DNA from: Candidatus Obscuribacterales bacterium
Lineage (GTDB): Bacteria; Cyanobacteriota; Vampirovibrionia; Obscuribacterales; Obscuribacteraceae
Length of the DNA stretch: 64,000 nucleotides
Direction of reading: 5' to 3'
Assembly (NCBI GenBank): GCA_021732025.1
Contig: JAKFVU010000083.1
Location: 26,932 to 90,931, forward strand
Shown: positions 46,901 through 55,688 of the stretch, in pieces
Layout of the letters: each line of letters opens with the position of its first letter
Position numbering within the stretch: the stretch's first letter is position 1
Position numbers and translations under genes: made by a program
Notes under the pieces: generated by a model
The model's input: only the letters and a program-made list of their open reading frames with translations
Database searches by the model: none
What the model was told of the DNA's origin: nothing

Positions 46901-48520
46901 GCAGCAGCTATTGCTCTAGCTGCTCCGACAGGTGGAATTTCAATGGCTGCTCTAGCCACCAAGGAAGGTGCTAGTCTGGCGGCCAAGCTTGTTGTCGCAG
47001 GTGCCACTGCCGGTGCCGTCGCTAGACCGACTATGATTGCTTCTATGGAAAACGGTACATTTGATTATAGCGCCGCAAATCTAGCCAAAGAAGGGCTAAT
47101 TGGTGCTGTTCAAGGCGCCATGATTGCTCCGATCGGTTTCGCCGGTAAAGTAGGAGTGGCCGTCAACGATACTAAGGTAGCAGCTGCAGTCGTTGCCAAA
47201 GAAGCTGCCGAAGAAACTGTAGCTCAACGTGTTGTCGCCAGTAGCGTAGAGCGTGAAGTTGCAGAGCAAGTAGCTGTGCCCGCTGTTGAAACAAAAGTGG
47301 CCAAAGAAGTGATTGAAGTTACTCCAGCAAGCGCAGTAGATTCAACACTTGCCAAAGAAGTTGCAGCCATCAATCCAGAACCAGTCGTTGCTCAAGTAGT
47401 CGCCGATGACGTAATTAAGCCAGTTGTAGCACCTGTAGTTGAAACGAAGGTCGCTACCGAAGTTGTAGCTCCTGTAGTTGAAACGAAGGTCGCTACCGAA
47501 GTTGTAGCACCAGTAGTTGAAACGAAGGTCGCTACCGAAGTTGTAGCACCAGTAGTTGAAGCGAAGGTCGCTACCGAAGTTGTAGCACCAGTAGTTGAAG
47601 CGAAGGTCGCTACCGAAGTTGTAGCACCAGTAGTTGAAGCGAAGGTCGCTACCGAAGTTGTAGAGCAAGCAGTCGATCCGACTTTAGCTCGTGAAGTCGC
47701 GGCAGTAAATCCTAAGTCGGTAGTGGTACCACTAGTCGCCGATGATGCAATTAAGCCAGTAGTTGCACCTGTAATTGAACGCAAGGTCGCCACTGAAGTG
47801 GTAGAGCCAGCAGTTGTGGAAAGAGCCGCTGCCGAACGTGCCGCTGCCGAACGTGCCGCTGCCGAACGCGCCGCTGCCGAACGCGCCACTGCCGAACGTG
47901 CCGCTGCCGAACGCGCCGCTGCCGAACGTGCCGCTGCCGAACGCGCCGCTGCCGAACGTGCCGCTGCCGAACGTGCCGCTGCCGAACGCGCCGCTGCCGA
48001 ACGTGCCGCTGCCGAACGTGCTGCCACCGAGCAAGCAGCAAAACAATCAGTTGTCGCCCCGCTAGTGGCACCTGTCCTTGCTAGAACTGTAATTCCAGAG
48101 CTTGTACCAGAGATCGAGCTTGAACCCAAACCAACAACCGATACAGTTCCAGAAATACCCAAACCCGAAGTTGTAGAAAAAGAAGCAGTGCCAGAAAAGG
48201 TTGCCCTAAAGCCCAGCGAAGACCTGATAAAGCTAGCGACTGTGCGCAGAGGCGAAGGCCCATGGCAATCAGCAGAACGCATACTCGCTACCGACGGCAA
48301 GCCCCATTCTGTGGCCGAAGTTCGAGCTCTAACTCGGGCCATTCAAGCCACTTTCAAAGCCGACAACAATGGCAATGGTGACATGAGTGGGCTCAAAGTT
48401 AAATACAACTTTGTTACCGAGAACAACTACGAAGCTTTGGTAAATGCAGTGCAAGACGAAAATGTCAAAAAATTGCTAATGGGATTAGCAAGCCCAGCTG
48501 CCACACCTAGCGCCACTTGA
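43937..48520 (+). CDS. Giant annexin-like-repeat protein with tandem-repeat tail
   Basis: 1527 residues, ATG. Residues about 95-175, 177-250 and 701-885 contain helical units with the annexin pattern (IGSPDTDALARTL; A..LE.KYQEKFGTSLRDELKYQL; LKADYTRKYGGDLDSDL; LKSEYQKRYGSTLDNDF). The first unit has a G-x-x-D-T-D calcium-loop-like start. A hydrophobic Ala/Gly stretch at about 975-1040 could be membrane-active. Then two low-complexity tracts: six copies of a 13-residue VAPVVE-type unit and fourteen AAAER units. A C-terminal 95-residue domain follows. No signal peptide. Membrane-binding scaffold is a reasonable guess. Confidence 0.75.
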   Translation: MATPEAKEALSEVEKPAETSKVSGVDLAKQTDSQLAAPQAASKTATDLLPTVELVGKPATFETQPAARVEQAAPIEPAKLPEKANLSAETINASVDLVKDKLTNYLFLIGSPDTDALARTLGPMAQADRQALETKYQEKFGTSLRDELKYQLGDGEKFVTLEAMLNRKDNETNLAGNARIALEVMKEDPERGMRMLRSTIAPLNSTQTAELQTSYQKDYGQALTTDIQGIESSRIGENQKAIFATLLKGADQINSADIVEMAKKAVQSRDLQMFAGVIGGDLPANLEARAALNSDPEFVASMRETFGTKARGQGLTPNPIAEDYLREGHVSLGTILKADTAAILPYFQNAANSDLVFSNATAKERRDYVTGKDLVQSGAEPKNIQEQEAKRFYEFIEKNIRDSASGTRQDVLRDELLHGGKTLISGLAELHKDSTFGFGGGHNTNDLMTRVENMTANEWSLLKNPAYKANLTESLKSYATADEQKQVLALIEAKLNPPGTVNGNPTFEQSQKVERPLDQYMQDYTTSGATKTSEAVGHIERMTAADAARYQSDPAFKATVDTFASQNLTDRSTGNVPAQLLTNRLLEQTAQTGKPPVLGEIDQFLKARAEQIDSDTLLDGPEANKAQLATIGKVEELMKDPALLARMQNVLAVQRGEKQGEISNEDDLLYKSFSAALGTPGNFAYLLTDGQGQSYIGTKVALSGGLAGDWLVGRYPDLAKLPEADRSRIRESLPLAEQKVLDNVIAQNGKAELSDQLRSLVIDGGSLKDFQADLAKLSGEQQAQLKADYTRKYGGDLDSDLFTSITQREGLSPEKQQVLKNTIAQNGQPQLVDELRSFALGSDKKFEDFQGQLAALTLPQKQELKSEYQKRYGSTLDNDFLAKVDAAHSEQYARYLTSSDTDGMQSFFDRMNKFAPLSVGDGTSLSQERMLQVNEGVLKQFNSTMEKLPPAVQDALAEYYSKSYQNNLDSNEKYAHFVADVTLTAASIAAAIALAAPTGGISMAALATKEGASLAAKLVVAGATAGAVARPTMIASMENGTFDYSAANLAKEGLIGAVQGAMIAPIGFAGKVGVAVNDTKVAAAVVAKEAAEETVAQRVVASSVEREVAEQVAVPAVETKVAKEVIEVTPASAVDSTLAKEVAAINPEPVVAQVVADDVIKPVVAPVVETKVATEVVAPVVETKVATEVVAPVVETKVATEVVAPVVEAKVATEVVAPVVEAKVATEVVAPVVEAKVATEVVEQAVDPTLAREVAAVNPKSVVVPLVADDAIKPVVAPVIERKVATEVVEPAVVERAAAERAAAERAAAERAAAERATAERAAAERAAAERAAAERAAAERAAAERAAAERAAAERAAAERAATEQAAKQSVVAPLVAPVLARTVIPELVPEIELEPKPTTDTVPEIPKPEVVEKEAVPEKVALKPSEDLIKLATVRRGEGPWQSAERILATDGKPHSVAEVRALTRAIQATFKADNNGNGDMSGLKVKYNFVTENNYEALVNAVQDENVKKLLMGLASPAATPSAT
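47423..47656 (+). repeat. Six tandem 39-bp coding repeats
   Basis: Six copies of a 39-bp unit encoding VVAPVVETKVATE or the ETK-to-EAK variant. First three copies have ACG (Thr), last three GCG (Ala), so the array grew by recent duplication. The unit length is a multiple of three, so copy number can change without frameshift. Confidence 0.95.
47821..48030 (+). repeat. Fourteen tandem 15-bp coding repeats
   Basis: Fourteen copies of a 15-bp unit encoding R-A-A-A-E (with two Thr variants), alternating CGT/CGC codons. Predicted to be a continuous charged helix. The repeat also leaves all other frames open, explaining long antisense frames here. Confidence 0.95.
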
Positions 48521-48528
48521 AATAAGCC

Positions 48529-49272
48529 CTAGGTACTAGGCCTAAACAAGCTATCATCGAGAGTTTGATTAACTTTGATTGAATTAAACTTATAGTCGAG
48601 AACATAGGTTGTAGGCTCAAAACTTTCAGACAATCCTGAAATAGTCTCAGCAATCATTTCGTCTGAAATTCCTTGCTTCTTCAGAGCTGCCACCATAATT
48701 TCAACTTGCTCTTCACTCTGAGCATAGGCCCGCATCTCTTCACACTGTTCCTCGGTAACAACATTGGTTTCTTTCAAGCGATAAAGCAAAAACGAATCTT
48801 TTGCTACCCATAGTTCAGTATCGTCTACCGCTCTACTAGAGCCTATTAGGTGATAGCTATCGGCATCGTCGTCAAGAACTCTAGCACCAGTCATCTCATG
48901 CCAGGGATGGCGCAATCCAAGGGAGTCAGGAGCCAGCACACTCAAAATGATATGGACGGCACCTTGTGAAACTCCGGTGGCTTCGGCCACTAAACCAGAG
49001 AAACGTTCGGCATTATCCAATTGACCTTGAAATTTGCTAATGAACTTCTCACCATCAGACCAAATTGTGGTCTCGCTGGCCGGCTTACATTTGCCGTGAT
49101 AAGGGTGCCACGAAAGCCAGTGGAAGCGGAAAAATAATGGTCTTTTAAAATCCGTCTGAAACTCTAACGGCAGCCCCGGCGAAGATGATGTTTCAGCACT
49201 ACCAATATCACTATAGCTAGTGAGATTGGCGTAAGTCTCAATTACTTTCGCTAAAATACTAGGACCGTTCAC
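48529..49272 (-). CDS. LolA-like/DUF2092-type protein
   Basis: 247 residues, GTG 49272. Starts ILAKVIETYANLTSYSDIGSAE, then an F-x-x-x-F-x-R-P-L-F-F-R-F strand pair and a final TYVLDYKFNSIKVNQTLDDSLFRP. These are hallmarks of the LolA/DUF2092 half-barrel that holds lipid. No signal peptide is visible at this start, unusual for the group. Convergent with the annexin-like gene, 8 bp from its stop. Confidence 0.65.
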   Translation of the reverse strand: MNGPSILAKVIETYANLTSYSDIGSAETSSSPGLPLEFQTDFKRPLFFRFHWLSWHPYHGKCKPASETTIWSDGEKFISKFQGQLDNAERFSGLVAEATGVSQGAVHIILSVLAPDSLGLRHPWHEMTGARVLDDDADSYHLIGSSRAVDDTELWVAKDSFLLYRLKETNVVTEEQCEEMRAYAQSEEQVEIMVAALKKQGISDEMIAETISGLSESFEPTTYVLDYKFNSIKVNQTLDDSLFRPST

Positions 49273-49339
49273 TACTTCACCTTCCCATATTAAGTTTGGT
49301 ATGTTTAGTATGTTTATCGTCTAAGACCGACAGAGAATA

Positions 49340-50077
49340 ATGGAACCGCATTTCTCAGCTGAGCTGACACTCCTTGGAATGGCCTGCGATTTAGTAGGTG
49401 GCCTCTACTTAGCCTACGATCTTTTCGGCGGCGAGAAAGGCCCACTAAGCACCATGACTCGCCTGGTCAATTATAGCCTCTTGATGATCGCTGGCTTTAT
49501 TTTTACCCTCGGGCCTAAGTTTGCCCTCATTGCAGGCATCGGGCTTGGCACAGCTTTTGGTTTGCATATTGATCGTATAGGCAAAGGTAAAAAAGAAACA
49601 TTTTGGTTTTTGGTAGGAATAGGCACCATCAGAGCACTGGCAATCAGCTTAGCACTCTATATCAGCGACTTTAAAACACTAGCTCTGCTACTAGGTCCCG
49701 CCGCACTAATAATTTCTATAGTCTCGCCCAAATTGAAACTTACTCCGGCCGAATTTTATCAGAGTGACAAGAAACCGCACTTGAAGAAAGCCCAACTAGT
49801 AATAGCGCTGGCACTAGGCGGCCTCGCTGCAGCAACAGCGATTGTGGGAGCTAACTTTGGTGCCGACAGTGCGAAGGTAGCTCATTTCGGCATCAAACTA
49901 GGCCTGACATTTGCCGGTACCGTTTTGGTAGTGACGACACTGGCACCAATGATCGAATGGTACGCAGATAACTTGCCAGATCGCTCTTTCGGCTTTGCCG
50001 GAGCGATCTTATTTATGACCGGTTTTCTCATTCAGTCGATACCATCTTTGGTGGTAATGTTCGATATCGTCAAATAG
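49340..50077 (+). CDS. Polytopic membrane protein
   Basis: 245 residues, ATG with AGAG upstream. About seven hydrophobic segments, with small-residue-rich helices (e.g. LALGGLAAATAIVGANFG). Short loops with a single LTPAEFYQSDKKPHLKK cytoplasmic stretch. No recognised family. 67 bp downstream of the divergent LolA-like gene. Confidence 0.7.
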   Translation: MEPHFSAELTLLGMACDLVGGLYLAYDLFGGEKGPLSTMTRLVNYSLLMIAGFIFTLGPKFALIAGIGLGTAFGLHIDRIGKGKKETFWFLVGIGTIRALAISLALYISDFKTLALLLGPAALIISIVSPKLKLTPAEFYQSDKKPHLKKAQLVIALALGGLAAATAIVGANFGADSAKVAHFGIKLGLTFAGTVLVVTTLAPMIEWYADNLPDRSFGFAGAILFMTGFLIQSIPSLVVMFDIVK

Positions 50078-50084
50078 TTCTAAA

Positions 50085-51572
50085 CTATTTTGTTGTCTCT
50101 TTACTCATCAATTCTGAAAGCCAAGAATTTAACACTGCATCGTCAGGATCTAACTCCACAGCATGTTGTGCGTCAGCAATTGCACCCGTGCGATCTAACA
50201 GTTGCAATTTAACTTGTGACAAATCACTCCAACCACGAGCATAGTTTGGATTGACTTTCAACAATTTTTCTAATACAGCCTTCGACTCAACCAAGCGACC
50301 AGAGCCTCGATAAACAGATGCTAATTGGCGATAGGGAAGCTCAAAGTCAGGCCACGATGCAATGCAACGCTGCAACACTTTTTCAGCGTCATCACTTTTA
50401 TCTTGGTGCAACCAATAAGCTGAAGAATAGAGTTGAATAGCTTGCCTACTTGGTTCAGTTTTGGGGAAGCGGGCCGCTAACATTTTGGCTGCTCGCTCGG
50501 CTACAGGCCCATTTGCATCAGCTTGTTGAGCTTTGCTCAAAGCCAGCCGCCCATCAGCAAAGCGACAAACTTCTCTTAGTTGGCAAGCTAGTTGCAAATA
50601 CTGCTGCGCAGTCAAACCTTCTGGCACACTGGCGGGCAAAGGCTCCGCGCGCTTAAATGTAGTCGAGATGTGTTGGCGACCTCGTTCAAGTTTTACCTTG
50701 GCTAAATTAGGCTCCATACCATCTAAAAGGCGCCGCATGCGCTGTGAATTAAGACCAGTAGTAGAAACACCGTCTACTGAAAGAATGCGATCACCGATCT
50801 TTATAGACTTACAAAAATATGCAGGACTATACTGAATTGAGCCATTTACAACATTGCCGAGCATAAGAAAACCAGCATAACCATGCGGCTTCATTCCTGT
50901 TTTTTCTAACTTCTGAATGTCACGGTCAACTCGAGCAATTAGTTTGCTATCTCCTGAGGCTTGCAATAAAGTTTTGGCAAGTTTCAAGTGAAGCATAGCG
51001 TTAGCATCAAAACTTTTTGCTTCATCCTCGGCTCGCTCTAGAAGCTCACGCCCCGCTAAAAGTTTGGTCTTGAGCAAATCTGCATCACTAACAACCGGGG
51101 GCAACTTTTCATTGTTATTAGAAGAATGCAAAAACGAAATGAAAGATACGCAACTAAGTGCCGCAAGATAGTGCTTTTCTTTCATGCGCAGGTTGTAGAG
51201 GGCTAACAAATCAGAAATTTTTGCCCGCTCGCCAGCCTTGACCTGTTGACCTATAGCATTGGTTAAGGCAACATCAGCCTTTGAAACAATGGCCGGCTTG
51301 ACAGTGGTCAAATTGAGAAAAAGCAGTGAGGCAAGTAAATTCTGCACCTGAGAGCTACTAATAGTCTTGGCGCCTAAGCCACTACGAACGCGGCCGCTCA
51401 GAGGCGCTGATGCTTGAATGGCATCGTTATATTTGAATGACATCACCCCAGCACCGGGACGGGCAATTGCCGGTTGAGAATTAGCTAACGAAAATGCCGA
51501 AATCGCTGCAATTGTGACGTCAGCGACAACTGAACCAAAACTAATTCTTTCTAGGCGGGCAAGTCTTTTCAT
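50085..51572 (-). CDS. Secreted PDZ and TPR protein
   Basis: 495 residues, ATG 51572. N-terminal signal sequence ending PAIA-RP. PDZ domain at about residues 232-295 (GFLMLGNVVNG, IKIGDRILSVDGVS). C-terminal TPR region from about 310 (VEKVLQRCIASWPDFELPYRQLASVYRGSGR; GAIADAQHAVELDPDDA). Likely an envelope scaffold. Starts 34 bp downstream of the DUF1501 gene and may belong to the same transcript. Confidence 0.75.
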   Translation of the reverse strand: MKRLARLERISFGSVVADVTIAAISAFSLANSQPAIARPGAGVMSFKYNDAIQASAPLSGRVRSGLGAKTISSSQVQNLLASLLFLNLTTVKPAIVSKADVALTNAIGQQVKAGERAKISDLLALYNLRMKEKHYLAALSCVSFISFLHSSNNNEKLPPVVSDADLLKTKLLAGRELLERAEDEAKSFDANAMLHLKLAKTLLQASGDSKLIARVDRDIQKLEKTGMKPHGYAGFLMLGNVVNGSIQYSPAYFCKSIKIGDRILSVDGVSTTGLNSQRMRRLLDGMEPNLAKVKLERGRQHISTTFKRAEPLPASVPEGLTAQQYLQLACQLREVCRFADGRLALSKAQQADANGPVAERAAKMLAARFPKTEPSRQAIQLYSSAYWLHQDKSDDAEKVLQRCIASWPDFELPYRQLASVYRGSGRLVESKAVLEKLLKVNPNYARGWSDLSQVKLQLLDRTGAIADAQHAVELDPDDAVLNSWLSELMSKETTK

Positions 51573-51606
51573 TAACTCAGGTTATCATACCCAACGATAA
51601 TTCGAG

Positions 51607-52839
51607 CTAGACAATGGCCCTCTTCACTAAGCCTATCTCTTGGCCTTTGAATCCAGGAAAGACATTGTCAATTCTGCGGTTATCTAAAGCTCGCACTAAT
51701 ATCTCGGCTAGGGCTGAGCGGTAGTCATAAGCAACAGCTAAACCAGAGGGTCCTAATAAATCAAGTTGCTGGCCACGAGTTAGATGCGGCAGGGGGCCGT
51801 GCACCTGACCTCCAGCAATGCGATCGCCGATGGCAAATACCGTGAATGCACGACCGTGGTCAGTTCCCATTGAGCTATTCTCATAGCTGCGTCGGCCAAA
51901 CTCGGTAATCACAAGAGTGGTGACAGTGCTTCTAGCTGAACCCAAGTCTTTGTCGAATGCGGCCAGTCCAGTTGCAAGCTGATCAATGATGTCGGCCTGC
52001 AATCCGGCTTCAGCACCTTGAAAGAAGTGAGTATCCCAGCCGTTTAAATCTAGAGCAGCAACTTCTAACCCCACTGCACCCTTGAGCAAGCGAGCTATTT
52101 CCTTTAAGCCCTTACCAAAAGTATTGTCTGGGTAATCGGCGCCATTTGCTGGGCGATAAGTCTGGCTCTGAAGCTTCTCAACCCGCCCTAACAAATCAAT
52201 AGTTATTTTACTGGGCTCAGCTAACAGAGCCACTTCGGCGCCATAAAGCTTGGCTAGGGCGGCAGCAATTGCTTGCGATTGACCAGGCGGCGCCTCTAAC
52301 TTAATATCTTCAATAGAATTGAGCACACTGGCTGACGGTGCCCCTCTAAGCGACTCCGGTAAGGCTGTTCCGATTGCTACTGCCGACAGTGGCGTTTGCT
52401 GCCCCAAACTACGTGTGGCAAGATGGCGCCCCAACCAGCCGCCAGCCAAACTGTGGCCGCAAGATTCACCATGATCAACTTGATCTTGAGCCTCAAAATG
52501 CGAACCAGTAAAGTTGTCAGTGCCGACAGCTTGCACCATGCCCAAGCGACCATCTCGATAAATAGGTAGAAGTGGTGCCATTTTCGGATGAAAAGCATAG
52601 TGATCATCAAGCTTTATAGCCGCTGTCGGGCCTCCACGAAGAGGGTTCTTAATAGCAATATTGGGTCGCAGTTTGTAATAGTCATCGTTACTATATGGCA
52701 CGAGCATATTAAGAGTGTCGGCACCGCCCCTCAAGAAAATACACACAAGAGATTTGTTCGTCGTGCCTAGCTGTGCTTCATCAGCAAATGCCAATTTGCG
52801 TAGAAATGCTCTTCTAGAATAATCTTTAGGAGATGCCAT
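51607..52839 (-). CDS. DUF1501 protein (sulfatase-like, Tat-type signal)
   Basis: 410 residues from ATG 52839, with AGAGG upstream; the ATG overlaps the stop of the upstream gene (TAATG), indicating translational coupling. N-terminal SRRAFLRKLAF is a Tat-like twin-arginine sequence. Then LVCIFLRGGADTLNMLVP, HYAFHPKMAPLLPIY, GSHFEAQDQVDHG and ITEFGRRSYENSSMGTDHG, the DUF1501 motifs. Usually paired with a DUF1800 protein, as here. Function uncertain; found in large planctomycete and cyanobacterial cell-envelope sets. Confidence 0.85.
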   Translation of the reverse strand: MASPKDYSRRAFLRKLAFADEAQLGTTNKSLVCIFLRGGADTLNMLVPYSNDDYYKLRPNIAIKNPLRGGPTAAIKLDDHYAFHPKMAPLLPIYRDGRLGMVQAVGTDNFTGSHFEAQDQVDHGESCGHSLAGGWLGRHLATRSLGQQTPLSAVAIGTALPESLRGAPSASVLNSIEDIKLEAPPGQSQAIAAALAKLYGAEVALLAEPSKITIDLLGRVEKLQSQTYRPANGADYPDNTFGKGLKEIARLLKGAVGLEVAALDLNGWDTHFFQGAEAGLQADIIDQLATGLAAFDKDLGSARSTVTTLVITEFGRRSYENSSMGTDHGRAFTVFAIGDRIAGGQVHGPLPHLTRGQQLDLLGPSGLAVAYDYRSALAEILVRALDNRRIDNVFPGFKGQEIGLVKRAIV

Positions 52840-54380
52840 TAACACCTCTGAAAGGCAGGAGAGGAGAGTATTAAGCCTACCAATTCAGGACAAGGATCGC
52901 TCTCACTTTTCGAGGTTGCCAAATAATCAAAGAAGGTACTGCGCTCAGACGATGTAGGCTGCCTGCCGACAAAATGAGAGAATAAGCAATCAAGCTGGGG
53001 CTTTGTCAGTGTCTTAGTTTTCACGTCTTTAGTAGCTGCACCAATAGCAGTGGCAAGCTCCGGTAGCTCAACAGTTACCTCCGGCACTTTGTTACTGCAA
53101 ACACTGAGGGCGAAGTTCCAGCGCCAAAGCAAAGTAGAAAGCCAATAAGAAGATTGATCGGGATAGCCATCTGGAGTTGGATACTGAAATGGAGCGTGTC
53201 CCATGCGGTTCAAATATTCTGTCAATGACGAATGCGCATGAGTATCAGCTGCAAGGGCACGCAACGAACTGGCAATGAAATGAAATGGCCTCTTGATCTT
53301 TGTAGTTGCAAACTGGTCAAACTGCTTGTCACTAAAAACGGATTTTAAGACTGAGCGCATGTCGCCATCAGTCGCAGTAAAGACTTTCGCCACACGATTG
53401 ATCATAGCCTTAGGCGGCTCCTCGCTAACGAAGTGCTGAAGCAGTTTAGTTGCAATATGACGAGCAGTAGAGCGATGCTTGCAAACTATATCTAAAACCG
53501 AATCGAGATCTCGTTCACCGCCACCAGCAGCAATAGTTTTTCCGAGCACCACCTTGGCACCATCGTCGTGCTCAGCAGCTTCAAAATAGATCTGGCCACG
53601 CTGCCACGGCGTGCGAATGCGCCAACCGGTCAGACAGCGCGCCACCTCATAGACATCGCTTTGTGTGTAGCCGCCGTCAACCCCCATTGTGTGCAGCTCA
53701 AGCAACTCGCGTGCATAGTTTTCATTGGGAATATTCTGTGCTGTAGGATGAGCGGCGCTGCGATTTTCGTTACCATCTAGATAAATCAGCATGGCAGCTG
53801 ATTTGGCCGATGCGGCAATAAGATCTTGAAAGCGACCAAAGGCATGGCCACGAATAACAGTGCGATCATCTGTAGCTTTAGCGTAAATAGCGTCACCTTT
53901 GCCCACATCAATACTAAGATGATCACTCCAAAAACCAACCATTACCTCATAAAGTTGCCGCTTGCTGTATATCGCTCGCAGTAACATATGCCGTACAAGC
54001 TCGTCGCGCAGCACTGTTTTTTTATACTCAAAACAGGTGCCTGTATCAAGCCACAGAGTTTCAAATCGTCGAGCCCTTAAATCGCAAGCTCGATCATCGA
54101 TTTTCTCGTAGTGCAGCTGTTCATCGAGCCATTTGTTCCGCCCTACCGACTTCAAATAATCCAAATCACCAGGCCAGAGGCCATAAGTTGCCCGAGATAA
54201 GAAATGGAAGTCTCTATCTACAACCGTACCAGCACAAACACTAACTTTACTGGGAATGCCCTCGCCGAGAAACTTGCTGGCACTACTGGTGATGCTCTCG
54301 CAACCACTCAATGGCAGGGCACCAGCAGAGGCGGCAGCAAGAGCCGCGAACTTAAGCAGATCGCGCCGAGAGACCGTCAT
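52839..54380 (-). CDS. DUF1800 protein (Tat-type lipoprotein signal)
   Basis: 513 residues from ATG 54380, with GAGG upstream (TTG 54383 also possible). N-terminal SRRDLLKFAALAAASAGALPLSGC: twin-arginine plus lipobox Cys. Family motifs FLSRATYGLWPGDLDYL, NENYARELLELHTMGVDGGYTQSDVYEVARCLTGWR, and YPTPDGYPDQSSYW. Start overlaps the stop of the upstream membrane gene (TGATG). DUF1800-DUF1501 pairs are conserved, but the biochemical role is not settled. Confidence 0.85.
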   Translation of the reverse strand: MTVSRRDLLKFAALAAASAGALPLSGCESITSSASKFLGEGIPSKVSVCAGTVVDRDFHFLSRATYGLWPGDLDYLKSVGRNKWLDEQLHYEKIDDRACDLRARRFETLWLDTGTCFEYKKTVLRDELVRHMLLRAIYSKRQLYEVMVGFWSDHLSIDVGKGDAIYAKATDDRTVIRGHAFGRFQDLIAASAKSAAMLIYLDGNENRSAAHPTAQNIPNENYARELLELHTMGVDGGYTQSDVYEVARCLTGWRIRTPWQRGQIYFEAAEHDDGAKVVLGKTIAAGGGERDLDSVLDIVCKHRSTARHIATKLLQHFVSEEPPKAMINRVAKVFTATDGDMRSVLKSVFSDKQFDQFATTKIKRPFHFIASSLRALAADTHAHSSLTEYLNRMGHAPFQYPTPDGYPDQSSYWLSTLLWRWNFALSVCSNKVPEVTVELPELATAIGAATKDVKTKTLTKPQLDCLFSHFVGRQPTSSERSTFFDYLATSKSESDPCPELVGLILSSPAFQRC

Positions 54381-54886
54381 CAAGCCACCTCAGGATTGCT
54401 ACCCAAAGCCTTGCCTTTTCTTACCGACCTCAAGGCCGCGCCAGAACCAATAATCAAAGCTGCTGGCAAGAGTAAAAACCAACCTAAAATCGGCAGAAGA
54501 AATGCCAATTCTAAAACTACGCTGCCTCGAATTGTCGCTTTCCAGGGACGTTCTGCGTCAGCCGGTGAAGGTAGGCGGCGGCCAATCGCAGTTGACAAGC
54601 CAGCAATGCCCACACTAGCAAATAGTACATAGAGGCAAATAATCGCAATTGAAACAAAGCCGCTGGCCGGGCCTAGACCACTGCTAGCAAAAGCCGTGGC
54701 AAAGAACGCCAGCACCGATATTGGAATGCCAACAAGAAAGGGGAAGAGCAAGCCAGCGCTACAATCATCAGTAGTATGGCCAACGGCAGCAGGCCACAAC
54801 CCCAGGCAGAGCAACCAGAGGCCAGGCAGGGCCAAAAGAAAACCCACCACTACTAAAAAAATTGCCAGGGTATCAGCCATCAACAT
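54380..54886 (-). CDS. Small polytopic membrane protein
   Basis: 168 residues, ATG 54886 with AGGAG 9 bases upstream. Four hydrophobic segments separated by short loops. Overlaps the DUF1800 start by 1 base (TGATG), so a translationally coupled set of membrane protein, DUF1800 and DUF1501. No recognised family. Confidence 0.7.
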   Translation of the reverse strand: MLMADTLAIFLVVVGFLLALPGLWLLCLGLWPAAVGHTTDDCSAGLLFPFLVGIPISVLAFFATAFASSGLGPASGFVSIAIICLYVLFASVGIAGLSTAIGRRLPSPADAERPWKATIRGSVVLELAFLLPILGWFLLLPAALIIGSGAALRSVRKGKALGSNPEVA

Positions 54887-54908
54887 TGACAGTTACTCCT
54901 ACGCTTCA

Positions 54909-55526
54909 CTAATACTCAATCTCAAGTGAGTTAAACGAATTTCGCATTACATCTTTTGTCAGTGGATAATGCAATTCGCCGTCCTGCCACTGAATAATAT
55001 AAAAAGCATCCTCGACTGGAGTGACGTAAACATAACCAATGATTGGATAATAACCACCGTATGAACCTGTGAATTGAGCTCCTAAAAATGATCTTCCCTT
55101 ATCATCAAATGATTCGACTGAGCCTTCATGGAAATCAATACAACTACGTGTCAAAGGCTCAAGCACTGCGGTCAGAACAAAACTCGGCAAAGCTTTTTTA
55201 GCCCCCTTTTTATTGTCTACGCAACTGACGGTAAGAACTCCAGCCCGACCGTCTTTGCGTTGCGGCGTTGAAAACGTAAATATTGAACCGTGCGACGTCT
55301 CAACTTGCGAATAGAGGAAACCTTTAGGCGGGAGCATCTTAAATTTGTGAGCTTTGTCGCTAAATTCTTGAACCTTATTTGGCAATACAACTTGCTTAGC
55401 AGCTAATACCTTCCGCACATCCTCGCTTGGCACTGCACGCTTCAAATTCAGAAACCCACAGGCGCCGAGAGTCGAAGCAGAAACAAAAACTAACAATAAA
55501 CAAGATAGGCGATTAAATAAACTCAT
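54909..55526 (-). CDS. Lipoprotein of unknown function
   Basis: 205 residues. I place the start at ATG 55526, because the protein then begins with a lipoprotein signal peptide and lipobox (LLLVFVSASTLGAC); a start at 55652 would put the hydrophobic region deep inside. No good ribosome binding site precedes it. The mature part is beta-rich (FLYSQVETSHGSIFTFSTP, YYPIIGYVYVTP). Followed by the membrane-DUF1800-DUF1501 set and may be in the same transcript. Confidence 0.65.
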   Translation of the reverse strand: MSLFNRLSCLLLVFVSASTLGACGFLNLKRAVPSEDVRKVLAAKQVVLPNKVQEFSDKAHKFKMLPPKGFLYSQVETSHGSIFTFSTPQRKDGRAGVLTVSCVDNKKGAKKALPSFVLTAVLEPLTRSCIDFHEGSVESFDDKGRSFLGAQFTGSYGGYYPIIGYVYVTPVEDAFYIIQWQDGELHYPLTKDVMRNSFNSLEIEY

Positions 55527-55688
55527 AACAGCGATTATATGCCACTTTCGCGACCTAAAAAAACACAATAGCGGCCTGCCAAATAATATCTGACTGCCAA
55601 TCCTAAATATTCGCCCCAGGCTGTAGAGCCAAAACAGTGGCGGTCGACACAAGCCGCAACGGAAACGGAGACCGAGACGGAGAATAAT

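Noticed and set aside
47392..48342. 316-codon minus-strand frame with Ala/Arg/Ser repeats, plus 108, 104 and 106-codon neighbours
   Set aside because: Created by the in-frame tandem repeats of the plus-strand gene, which keep every frame open.
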